Part shown: piece after piece, positions 11,010-19,758 of the stretch
Numbering within the stretch: position 1 is the first letter of the stretch
How the letters are laid out: each line of letters begins with the position of its first letter
NCBI GenBank assembly: GCA_902532225.1
Contig: CACAHI010000001.1
Coordinates: 1 to 64,000 of the forward strand
DNA: 64,000 nt
Direction of reading: 5' to 3'
Source: an uncultured Pelagibacteraceae bacterium
GTDB taxonomy: Bacteria > Pseudomonadota > Alphaproteobacteria > Pelagibacterales > Pelagibacteraceae
Notes under the pieces: generated by a model
What the model was told of the DNA's origin: nothing
Seen by the model: only the letters and a program-made list of their open reading frames with translations
Databases searched by the model: none
Position numbers and translations under genes: made by a program

Positions 11010-11777
11010 ATGGCTTTTTATTACTTAGAAATAATACTTTTATCTTTCATACAGGGATTTTCCGAATTTATTCCAGTAAGTTCATCTGCGCATTTAATAA
11101 TAGCTACAAATTTAGCAAATTTTGAAGTTGGTTCATTAGAACTTGATATAGGTCTTCACTTAGGTTCTTTGCTAGCAATAATTTTTTATTTTAGAAAAGA
11201 TTTAGTGAATATTTTTCATAATAAAGATTTAGCATACTTAATTTTTATTGGATCAATTCCACTAATAACATTGGGATATTTTTTATATTTTACAGGATTA
11301 ATTAATCATCTTAGAAATATTGAAATTATTGCATGGACAACTTTAATTTTTAGCTTTTTGCTTTACTATTCAGATAAATTTAAAGTTGAAAAAAAGTTTG
11401 AAAAAGATTTAAAAATCAAAAATATTATAATAATAGGTCTATTCCAAGTTCTAGCTTTAATACCTGGGGTAAGCAGATCAGGTATAACAATAACTAGTGG
11501 TAGATTTTTAAATTTTAGCAGATTTGATTCATCAAAAATTTCTTTTTATCTTTCTATACCAGCGTTAGCGGGTGCTAGCTGCCTAGGTTTAAAAGATATA
11601 TGGAATGGAGGAATTGAATTGAATAATTTAATATTATTCTCAATATTTTTTTCCTTTATTTTCTCATACTTTACAATAAAATTTTTTTTATTATATGTAA
11701 AAAATTTTTCTCTAAATTACTTCGTGTACTATAGGATATTTTTAGCTTTAATTTTATTTACAATTATTTATAGTTAA
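11010..11777 (+). CDS. uppP: Undecaprenyl-diphosphate phosphatase (BacA/UppP)
   Basis: QGFSEFIPVSSSAHLI and PGVSRSGITI motifs. Confidence 0.95.
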   Translation: MAFYYLEIILLSFIQGFSEFIPVSSSAHLIIATNLANFEVGSLELDIGLHLGSLLAIIFYFRKDLVNIFHNKDLAYLIFIGSIPLITLGYFLYFTGLINHLRNIEIIAWTTLIFSFLLYYSDKFKVEKKFEKDLKIKNIIIIGLFQVLALIPGVSRSGITITSGRFLNFSRFDSSKISFYLSIPALAGASCLGLKDIWNGGIELNNLILFSIFFSFIFSYFTIKFFLLYVKNFSLNYFVYYRIFLALILFTIIYS

Positions 11778-12666
11778 CTTTTTTTATCTCAGGTACCAAC
11801 TGAGAAAACAAAACACCGATTAAGATAAAAGAACAACCTAAAATATTATTTAAATTTAATACTTGGCTTAATAAAATCCATGCTGCAAAAGTGGCAAAAA
11901 CACCTTCTAATGAAAAAATTATCGCGGCAGGTGCTGGGGTAATGTTTTTTTGTGCATAAATTTGCAATACAAAAGCAAAGCCACCTGATAAAATTCCAGC
12001 ATAAAGAATCTGAAACTTGTGAATTAAAATATTTTCAATTATTAATTCCTCAAAAATTAAACTTAAAATTATTGAGCAGACTGAAACAACTAAGGTTTGT
12101 ATTAAGCCAATTAAAATAGGCGTATTAAATTCCTTTATAATTTTACCGATAAATATTATATGTAATGCCCAAAAAATAGCACAAATAACAACAAGAGAGT
12201 CCCCAAGCCTTATTGTTGCATCTTGAAAGTTGGTTAATAAATAACCACCAATTACACAAAATATCGCAGAGGGCCAAACACTCCAATGAATATTTTTCTT
12301 AAAGAGAAAAAAAACAATTATAGGCACCATAGGCACATAAAATATTGTAAAAAATGCTGCGTTTGCAACATCTGTATAAAGCAATGCTACCTGTTGAAAT
12401 ACGGAAGCTAAAAATAAAAAGACTCCAATCAAAATTGACAGATAAAGAAATCTATTTTTGCCTTTTGAAATAATTTTTTTTGTTCTTGATTTTTCTAATA
12501 TTAAATAGAGTGGAATTAAAGCTATGAATCCAACAAAAAATCTTACAGCATTAAAAGTATATGGACCTATCTTTTCCATGCCTGTTTCTTGAGCAATAAA
12601 AGTTGTTCCCCAAATAAAAGTGCAAAGTAATGCACTAATAATAGAAACTGGCTTAGACATAGTCAT
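11764..12666 (-). CDS. EamA/DMT-family transporter
   Basis: 300 aa, multiple hydrophobic segments, N-terminal WGTTFIAQ. Confidence 0.88.
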   Translation of the reverse strand: MTMSKPVSIISALLCTFIWGTTFIAQETGMEKIGPYTFNAVRFFVGFIALIPLYLILEKSRTKKIISKGKNRFLYLSILIGVFLFLASVFQQVALLYTDVANAAFFTIFYVPMVPIIVFFLFKKNIHWSVWPSAIFCVIGGYLLTNFQDATIRLGDSLVVICAIFWALHIIFIGKIIKEFNTPILIGLIQTLVVSVCSIILSLIFEELIIENILIHKFQILYAGILSGGFAFVLQIYAQKNITPAPAAIIFSLEGVFATFAAWILLSQVLNLNNILGCSFILIGVLFSQLVPEIKKVNYK

Positions 12667-13589
12667 ATCGCCAATTTATAAGCAAAATTTTTACCAAGAT
12701 TTTCTTTTAAATCATTGCAAAATCTAGCAGCTTCTGCTCCATCTATAATTCTATGATCATAAGAGAGGGACAATGGTAGCATAATTCTTTTTTTAAATTC
12801 ATTATCAATATAAACTTGCTTATAATATTTTTTGCCAATACCAAGTATTGCAACTTCTGGATAGTTGATTATTGGGGTAAAGAAAGAACCCCCGATTCCT
12901 CCTAAGCTAGTAACAGTAATAGATCCGCCAAAAAATTCTTTTTTATCAATTTTTAATTTTCTACACTTGTCACTAATTTCTTTTAGATGCTCACTCAATT
13001 GATTAAAGTTTTTTTTATCTGCTTCTCTAATTTTAGGAACCATTAAGCCATGCTTTGTATCAACAGCAACTCCAATGTGAAAATATTTTTTTATTGTAAT
13101 TTTACCTTTTTCTATCTCATCAATTGATGAATTAAAATTTGGAAATTTTTTTAATGAAGAGACTAGTGATTTTATAATAAAGACAAGTGGAGTAATTTTT
13201 TTTATTTCACCTGTAATTCGATCCTTCAATGATAATCTAAATTCCTCTAGTTCTGAAATATCTGCTTCATCATGATGAGTGACATGTGGTATTGATTTCC
13301 AAGAATTTGTAAGATTTGGTGCTGCTATTCTTTTAATTCTTGGCATGTCGATTACTTCAACTTCACCAAAATCAGAATGATCAAATTCTACTTTTAGATT
13401 TGTTTTCTCTTTACTATTTTCGCTATCTATTTTTGGATTGTTTAATTTGTTATTAATATAATTTTTAACATCATCATTGGTAATTCTTCCAGCTCTTTCT
13501 GTTCCTGGGATTTCACTTATGTTTGCCCCAAGTTCTCTAGCAAATTTTCTTGTTTTTGGAGTTGCAAATATTTTTTTATTAATAGACAT
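12663..13589 (-). CDS. aceF: Dihydrolipoamide acetyltransferase (PDH E2) lacking a lipoyl domain: E3/E1-binding domain plus catalytic domain
   Basis: Starts directly with peripheral-subunit-binding domain (ATPKTRKFARELGANISEIPGTERAGRITNDDV), then catalytic core with LSYDHRIIDGAEAARF. Confidence 0.93.
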   Translation of the reverse strand: MSINKKIFATPKTRKFARELGANISEIPGTERAGRITNDDVKNYINNKLNNPKIDSENSKEKTNLKVEFDHSDFGEVEVIDMPRIKRIAAPNLTNSWKSIPHVTHHDEADISELEEFRLSLKDRITGEIKKITPLVFIIKSLVSSLKKFPNFNSSIDEIEKGKITIKKYFHIGVAVDTKHGLMVPKIREADKKNFNQLSEHLKEISDKCRKLKIDKKEFFGGSITVTSLGGIGGSFFTPIINYPEVAILGIGKKYYKQVYIDNEFKKRIMLPLSLSYDHRIIDGAEAARFCNDLKENLGKNFAYKLAI

Positions 13590-13592
13590 AAA

Positions 13593-16500
13593 CTATAATT
13601 TTGTAGGAATTGGTTTGTCTGGATTAATATTATATTTTTTTATTGCGTCTTTTGCATATTTGGAAGAAATAAGCTGCTCCTTTGCTAATACACTTAATGA
13701 ATAAGTTACTATATGTTCTTTATCTACTTCGAAAAATTTTCTTAAATTTTTTCTTGTATCACTTCTGCCGTACCCATCCGTTCCAAATGAATAAAAACTT
13801 TTGCTTGTAAAAGGTCTTATTTGATCGGCATTTAAGCGAATATAATCTGATGCTGCTAGCACTGGTCCTTCAGTGTCTAACAAGCATTTTTCGACAAAAT
13901 TTTTTTTATTTTTTTCGTCTGGATTTAACAAATTGTATCTTTCAATTTCAATAGCATCTTTTCTTAATTCACTGAAACTCGTTACACTCCAAACATTACT
14001 ATCAATTTTGTAATCATTTTGTAATATTTCTGCAGCTTTTATCATTTCTCTTAAAATAGCCCCTGATCCAAGCAATTGGATTTTTATTTTTTTATGATTT
14101 TTAAATTCTTTAAATAAGTACATACCTTTTAATATTCCTTCTTCGATAGATTTATCTTTTGGTATAGCAGGATGTGGATAATTTTCGTTCATAGTAGTAA
14201 TATAATAAAAAATATTTTCTTGTTTTTCATACATTCTTTTGAGACCATCTCTAAAAATTACAGCAAGTTCATAACCAAAAGTAGGGTCATAGGATTTACA
14301 ATTAGGTATTACTGAAGACATAATGTGGCTATGTCCGTCTCCATGTTGTAGCCCTTCGCCTGCTAAAGTTGTTCTACCTGAAGTAGCACCAATTAAAAAT
14401 CCTCTTGTTTGGTTATCTCCAGCAGCCCAGGCAAAATCCCCTGTTCTTTGAAATCCAAACATAGAGTAAAACAAATATATTGGTATCATTGAAATATCAT
14501 GATTTGCATAAGCGGTTCCTGCAGCAATCCATGAGGACATTGCTCCAGCTTCCGTAATACCTTCTTCTAAGACTTGTCCTTTTACATCTTCTCTATAAGA
14601 ACTTAATTGTTCTGAGTCTACTGGTTCATATTTTTGACCTTCATGAGCATAAATACCTATTTTTTGAAAAAAACCCTCCATGCCAAATGTTCTTGCCTCA
14701 TCAGGTATAATTGGAACTAAACGAGGAGCCACGTTTTTATCTCTTAATAAACTTGTTAACATTCTTACCAATATCATAGTTGTGGACATTTCTTTTTTAC
14801 CAGTAGACTCTTTCATTGCGCTAAAAACATCTTCTTGTGGAGTTTTTATAGCTTTTGCAAAAGACGATCTTTCTGGAAGATTGCCTCCTAATTTAATTCT
14901 ACATTCTTTTAAGTATTTTATTTCTGCAGAATTTTCAGGAGGTTTATAATATTCAATGTTTTTTACTTGCTCATCTGTTAATGGGACATCAAATCTATCT
15001 CGATAATATAATAAATCTCCTTCATCTAATTTTTTTTGTTGATGAGTTATATTTATACTTTCTCCAGATTTACCCATTCCATATCCTTTGATTGTTTTTG
15101 CAAGGATAACTGTTGGCATACCTTTACTTCTCATCGCCAAATCGTAAGCTGAATAAACTTTATGAGGATCATGTCCACCTCTATTAAGTTTCCAAATATC
15201 TCTATCTGTCATCTGAGATACCAAATCTAATAACTCAGGATATTTTCCAAAAAATTTTTCTCTTACGTAAGCTCCTCCTTTAGCTTTAAATGCTTGATAC
15301 TCACCATCAACGGCTTCTCCCATTCTTTTTATTAATAATCCTGATTTATCTTTAGCAAGTAAAGAATCCCAATACGAACCCCAGATGACTTTGATTACAT
15401 TCCACCCTGCTCCTCTAAATATTCCTTCAAGCTCTTGAATTATTTTTCCATTACCTCTTACAGGGCCGTCAAGTCTTTGTAAGTTACAATTAATTACAAA
15501 AATTAAATTATCTAATTTTTCTCTCGCAGCTAATCCGATCGCGCCCAAAGATTCCGGTTCGTCAGTTTCTCCATCTCCAAGAAAGCACCAGATTTTTCTT
15601 CCTTCATCTTTTAATAAACCTCTATTTATAAGATATTTATTAAATCTAGCTTGATAGATTGACATTATTGGTCCAAGACCCATTGAAACAGTTGGGAATT
15701 GCCAAAATTTTGGCATTAACCATGGATGAGGATATGATGATAAGCCACCAGGATTAACTTCTTGTCTAAATTTATCTAATTCTTTTTCCGTAATTCTTCC
15801 TTCTAAAAATGCTCTTGCATACATTCCTGGCGCACTGTGTCCTTGAAAATAAATTAAGTCTCCACCAAATTTATTATTTTTAGCTCTCCAAAAATGATTC
15901 ATACCGACATCGTATAAAGTTGCTGCAGATGCAAAAGTTCCTATATGACCGCCTAATTCTGGATTTTTTTTATTTGCTCTTACTACCATTGCAGCAGCAT
16001 TCCATCTAATTAAAGATCTTATTTTTCTTTCAATATTTTGATCTCCTGGGGATTTTGTTTCTTCTTCAGGTGAAATTGTATTTATATAAGGAGTATTTCT
16101 TGACAAAACCAAATCTGATCCCTCTTTATAAGAATGGTCTATTAGTTTTTTTATCAAAAATTGAGCTCTGTGTTTTCCGTCTTTTTCAAGGACTGCGGAA
16201 AGTGACTCCATCCACTCATTTGTTTCTATAGGATCAATATCACCATTTTGTACTATCTCGATTTTTTCGTCCCTTTTTTTATTTAAGTTTGTAGTATTTG
16301 GATTTTTGACTTCTTCTTTTAAAACTAAAGTTTTCTCTGCTTCTTGTATAATTTTTTCGGTAGAGGGAGGTATTTTTTCTTCAATTTTATTTTGTGGTAT
16401 TTCATCTGATTTAAGATCGTTTTTTAATGTAATGAGCAAGTCTCCTTTTGATACTTTATCTCCAATCTTTACGTTAACATTTTCTACTACTCCCTCAGAA

Positions 16501-16652
16501 ATTGATGGTACTTCAACACTGGATTTGTCGCTTTCCAAGGTAACTATTGGGTCATTTTTTTTTATTTTTTTTCCGGGCTCTACTAAAATTTCAATAATTT
16601 CTACTTTTTCGAAATCACCTATATCAGGAACTAATAATTTATTTTGCATCAA
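13593..16652 (-). CDS. aceE: Homodimeric-type pyruvate dehydrogenase E1 with N-terminal lipoyl domain
   Basis: N-terminus MMQNKLLVPDIGDFEKVEIIEILVEPGKKI...ESDKSSVEVPS is a lipoyl domain; remainder is AceE-type E1 (WNAAAMVVRAN, GDGETDEPESLGAI). Confidence 0.95.
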   Translation of the reverse strand: MMQNKLLVPDIGDFEKVEIIEILVEPGKKIKKNDPIVTLESDKSSVEVPSISEGVVENVNVKIGDKVSKGDLLITLKNDLKSDEIPQNKIEEKIPPSTEKIIQEAEKTLVLKEEVKNPNTTNLNKKRDEKIEIVQNGDIDPIETNEWMESLSAVLEKDGKHRAQFLIKKLIDHSYKEGSDLVLSRNTPYINTISPEEETKSPGDQNIERKIRSLIRWNAAAMVVRANKKNPELGGHIGTFASAATLYDVGMNHFWRAKNNKFGGDLIYFQGHSAPGMYARAFLEGRITEKELDKFRQEVNPGGLSSYPHPWLMPKFWQFPTVSMGLGPIMSIYQARFNKYLINRGLLKDEGRKIWCFLGDGETDEPESLGAIGLAAREKLDNLIFVINCNLQRLDGPVRGNGKIIQELEGIFRGAGWNVIKVIWGSYWDSLLAKDKSGLLIKRMGEAVDGEYQAFKAKGGAYVREKFFGKYPELLDLVSQMTDRDIWKLNRGGHDPHKVYSAYDLAMRSKGMPTVILAKTIKGYGMGKSGESINITHQQKKLDEGDLLYYRDRFDVPLTDEQVKNIEYYKPPENSAEIKYLKECRIKLGGNLPERSSFAKAIKTPQEDVFSAMKESTGKKEMSTTMILVRMLTSLLRDKNVAPRLVPIIPDEARTFGMEGFFQKIGIYAHEGQKYEPVDSEQLSSYREDVKGQVLEEGITEAGAMSSWIAAGTAYANHDISMIPIYLFYSMFGFQRTGDFAWAAGDNQTRGFLIGATSGRTTLAGEGLQHGDGHSHIMSSVIPNCKSYDPTFGYELAVIFRDGLKRMYEKQENIFYYITTMNENYPHPAIPKDKSIEEGILKGMYLFKEFKNHKKIKIQLLGSGAILREMIKAAEILQNDYKIDSNVWSVTSFSELRKDAIEIERYNLLNPDEKNKKNFVEKCLLDTEGPVLAASDYIRLNADQIRPFTSKSFYSFGTDGYGRSDTRKNLRKFFEVDKEHIVTYSLSVLAKEQLISSKYAKDAIKKYNINPDKPIPTKL

Positions 16653-16863
16653 ACAGCCTTGATTCTAGTCAGTTATTATTAAATTCATAGTAAAATTATT
16701 TGGACACAATTATATCAACTTTTAGTCATGGTAAAATGCGTAATTATATCATGTTCATAAATATAATAAAAAAAATAAAATTGTTAAATAATTCTAGAAA
16801 TTTAGACGGTAGATTTTGGATACAAAAATTGTTGCTAAAGAAAAGTTTAAATTCTTTAAAATA

Positions 16864-17976
16864 TTAATCTCTTTCTATACACATTGCAATTCCCATTCCA
16901 CCACCAATACATAAGGTTGCCAAGCTTTTTTTTGCATTTCTTCTAATCATTTCATGAATTAATGTAACTACAATTCTGCTACCTGAAGCGCCTATAGGAT
17001 GGCCTAAAGCTATTGCACCACCATTGACATTAACTTTTTCAGTAGGAATTTTTAATTCTTTAATAACAGCAATACTTTGTGCAGCGAATGCTTCATTGGA
17101 CTCGACTAAATCTAAATCATCTATATTCCATTTTGCTTTCTCCAAGGCTTTTTTTGATGCAGGTATTGGTCCTGAACCCATTAAAGCTGGCTCTACTCCG
17201 CATGTTGCCCATGATATAATTTTAGCTAGTGGTTTAAGACCTCTTTTTTCAGACTCCTCTCGACTCATTAACATTACAGCTGCAGCGCCATCATTTATTC
17301 CAGATGAATTGCCAGCAGTTACTGTTCCATTTTTTTTAAAAACTGACTTAAGTTCTGAAAGAGATTCTAATGTTACTCCAGATCTGGGGTATTCGTCAGT
17401 TAAAGAATCGTCATCAATTATTTCATCGTTAAATTTTTTATTTTTTATTGCTTCTAGAGCTTTTGTTTGGGATGACACTGAAAATAAATCTTGTTCTTTT
17501 CTAGTAATATCCCATTTCTCTGCAACATTTTCTGCTGTGATGCCCATGTGATAGTTGTTGAATGCATCGATTAGACCATCTTTAAGCATCACTTTTTGTT
17601 TACAATTAGTCATGCTTTCCTGTCCTCCAGCAATAATTACTTTAGAATCGCCTAGTAGGATAGATTGATATCCTGAAACTATTGCTCTTAATCCGGAACC
17701 ACATACTTGATTTATTAAATAACTAGTTTTATCTTTAGGTATTCCAGCTTTAATTGCTGCTTGTCGTGCAGGGTTCTGTCCCGTATCACCAGTTAAAACT
17801 TGACCAAAAATAACTTCATCTACTAATTGTGGTTCAATTTTTGATTTATTTAAAATATTTTTTATTACTTTTTCTCCTAGATCGTGAGCTTGAAATTTAC
17901 TAAACATACCTTTATATCGCCCAATTGCCGTGCGAAGGGCGCTGGTAAAAACTATATCTTTAGAATTTTTTGTCAT
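16864..17976 (-). CDS. Acetyl-CoA C-acetyltransferase (thiolase)
   Basis: NQVCGSGLRAI, NVNGGAIALGHPIGASGSRI, CIGGGMGIAM motifs. Confidence 0.95.
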   Translation of the reverse strand: MTKNSKDIVFTSALRTAIGRYKGMFSKFQAHDLGEKVIKNILNKSKIEPQLVDEVIFGQVLTGDTGQNPARQAAIKAGIPKDKTSYLINQVCGSGLRAIVSGYQSILLGDSKVIIAGGQESMTNCKQKVMLKDGLIDAFNNYHMGITAENVAEKWDITRKEQDLFSVSSQTKALEAIKNKKFNDEIIDDDSLTDEYPRSGVTLESLSELKSVFKKNGTVTAGNSSGINDGAAAVMLMSREESEKRGLKPLAKIISWATCGVEPALMGSGPIPASKKALEKAKWNIDDLDLVESNEAFAAQSIAVIKELKIPTEKVNVNGGAIALGHPIGASGSRIVVTLIHEMIRRNAKKSLATLCIGGGMGIAMCIERD

Positions 17977-18045
17977 ACAAATACAATAGTTGCTAAATTA
18001 CAAAATTACATTAAAAAATGTATGTGGTATATTAATACCAGTGTT

Positions 18046-18084
18046 GCGCCTGTAGCTCAATTGGATAGAGCGCTTGGCTACGGA
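18046..18084 (+). pseudogene. 5' half of host tRNA-Arg(ACG), interrupted in the anticodon loop (attL)
   Basis: GCGCCTGTAGCTCAATTGGATAGAGCGCTTGGCTACGGA; joining to 26093-26130 gives a complete cloverleaf with anticodon ACG and encoded CCA. Confidence 0.93.
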
Positions 18085-18164
18085 TGTCCCGTTAAGAAAT
18101 AAATCTCTTCTATAAATAGCTTATCCCAACACGAATCGACTGGCAATAAAAATTTTATTTTTTG

Positions 18165-18182
18165 GGAACTCTATGGGAACTC
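18165..18182 (+). repeat. Left arm-type integrase-site candidates: GGAACTC x2, 11-bp period
   Basis: GGGAACTCTATGGGAACTC; GGAACTC at 18165-18171 and 18176-18182; same motif repeated beside attR. Confidence 0.75.
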
Positions 18183-18426
18183 TACTAATTAAATTTATCT
18201 TTTAAAAATGAAACACCCTAACGCATTTTTTAAACAAGAAACACGCAACTTAAATAAACTATTTCTCGCACCAATTAATGTTTTTGTAAGTGCAAATTTC
18301 GCATTTAAAAGCTCATAGACGCACGACAATTGTTGTTGAGTACATCGAGTCAAAAATCTATTCAACGAGCAACTAGAGTCTATCTTTGGACTCGCAAACA
18401 CTATTTTAAACGCATACCTAAACCCG

Positions 18427-18670
18427 CGCCGCCTACGGCGTTATTGTATTCTCTTGATGCGATGCTGGATGCATCGCAAGCTCAGCTTCCTAAGGGAAGC
18501 TTCGCTTCGCTAACGGAGCTTCGCTCCGTATTGAGTTACTAAAGTAACTCAACTCGATCACCGCTTCGCGGTGATCTCGTTTTAACATCCGTGATCTCGT
18601 AATAAAATTAGAGGTCCCAAAAGCATGCTTTTCGAATTTCGAAACTTTGTTTTAAGGTTAGGGTACCTAA
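18427..18670. repeat. Cluster of about nine consecutive inverted repeats / stem-loops
   Basis: CGCCG-CCTA-CGGCG (18427-18440); GCGATGC-TGGAT-GCATCGC (18459-18477); AGCTTCC-TAAG-GGAAGCT (18484-18501); ACGGAGC-TTC-GCTCCGT (18513-18529); TTGAGTTAC-TAAA-GTAACTCAA (18531-18552); GATCACCGC-TTC-GCGGTGATC (18556-18576); AAAAGCATGCTTTT (18619-18632); TTTCGAATTTCGAAA (18630-18644); TTAGG-GTA-CCTAA (18658-18670). Confidence 0.9.
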
Positions 18671-18809
18671 ACCAAATAAGGAATCTTTATAGTCTAACTA
18701 AAGAGTTTGATTCAGAGAGCTTTAGAGCTGAAAAACATATTGGAAAAAATAATAAAAAATTTTAATCGAATAGTGTTGGATTATCCTATATAAATTATTT
18801 ATTCGTGAC

Positions 18810-18884
18810 GGACCGGTAGCTTCAATTGGATAGAGCGCGCCGCTACGGACGGCGAGGTTGAGGGTTCGACTCCTTCTCGGTCCA
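18810..18884 (+). tRNA. Element-encoded complete tRNA-Arg(ACG), CCA not encoded
   Basis: Acceptor GGACCGG/TCGGTCC, anticodon stem CGCCG/CGGCG with loop CTACGGA (anticodon ACG), T-arm GAGGG-TTCGACT-CCTTC. Confidence 0.9.
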
Positions 18885-19404
18885 CGAAAATTTCTGAAAA
18901 AATTATTTTGAAACTCGCTACTACTGCTGCATGATTCAGTGTTGGGCACCGACAACAATAGCAGCGAGAGATTTACTATTAATGTTGAGGGCTAATATAG
19001 AATTTAAAATTTAATTTTGAACCGTGGATATATGGGCATGCAGCGAGGAAATTTTGTGCAAGCAAACCTAACCAAGAACCATGGACAAGATTTTTAATGA
19101 GGTTAACCAGTTTAGTTAGCTTAAAAAATTTGTTACTTTTGAATGAAACACTTACCTTGAATGTACGGGGAATAATTCCGGAGGTTACCCTCGAATTATT
19201 TTTCTCAAAGCATTGAATTAATTTATTTTTTGAAAAATACACTGGGGATCATAGGGGAACAGTTCGGAGTAATTAAAAGTAATTATACCGTCTCTTGGAG
19301 CTGCTCAAAACTTATTCAAACAAGCTAATTTTGGCTAACTTTACTGGTACACATTAGCCCACTTTTTATTCAAAAGTTCTGTTGCCCAAGTTCTCTGACA
19401 AGTT

Positions 19405-19728
19405 TTAGTGTAATCGAGGAACAAGAATTTTGGCTTCCGGAGCTCTGCCCTGACCGTTGAGTTTTAGATCGATTAATTTTTTCTCTTCTAACACTCTCAA
19501 CTTTTCCCACTTGATTGATCTGTGTACTCCAACAAGTTCCTCTAGTTTTTTATTCGGAATTTTTATGAAAGTATGTGCGGTTCTAGATAGTTCACCTCTG
19601 CTAACCATTATCCCCTCTTGCATTCGAATATATAAAAATATTCTAACGGCATTTACGCCGTACTTGCTGAACTCTAATAATTGATTCACGCTGATAGGTC
19701 CTCTAATAAATTTACCTTTATCGTACAT
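19405..19728 (-). CDS. Hypothetical protein, possible winged-helix/HTH DNA-binding
   Basis: 107 aa; MVSRGELSRTAHTFIKIPNKKLEELVGVHRSIKWEKLRVLEEKKLIDLK has an HTH-like pattern; after the pol gene on the same strand. Confidence 0.6.
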   Translation of the reverse strand: MYDKGKFIRGPISVNQLLEFSKYGVNAVRIFLYIRMQEGIMVSRGELSRTAHTFIKIPNKKLEELVGVHRSIKWEKLRVLEEKKLIDLKLNGQGRAPEAKILVPRLH

Positions 19729-19758
19729 CAGTTATATACCATTATTATTATATTAACA

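Noticed and set aside
16736-16867. 43-aa plus-strand ORF MRNYIMFINIIKKIKLLNNSRNLDGRFWIQKLLLKKSLNSLKY
   Set aside because: Short, no clear ribosome-binding site, overlaps the thiolase 3' end; chance ORF likely in AT-rich DNA.
18195-19242. Track ORFs 18195-18401(-), 18330-18542(+), 18722-18958(-) and 18979-19242(-) as genes
   Set aside because: They run across the hairpin array or the tRNA, have unconvincing composition and no recognisable family; the region looks noncoding.
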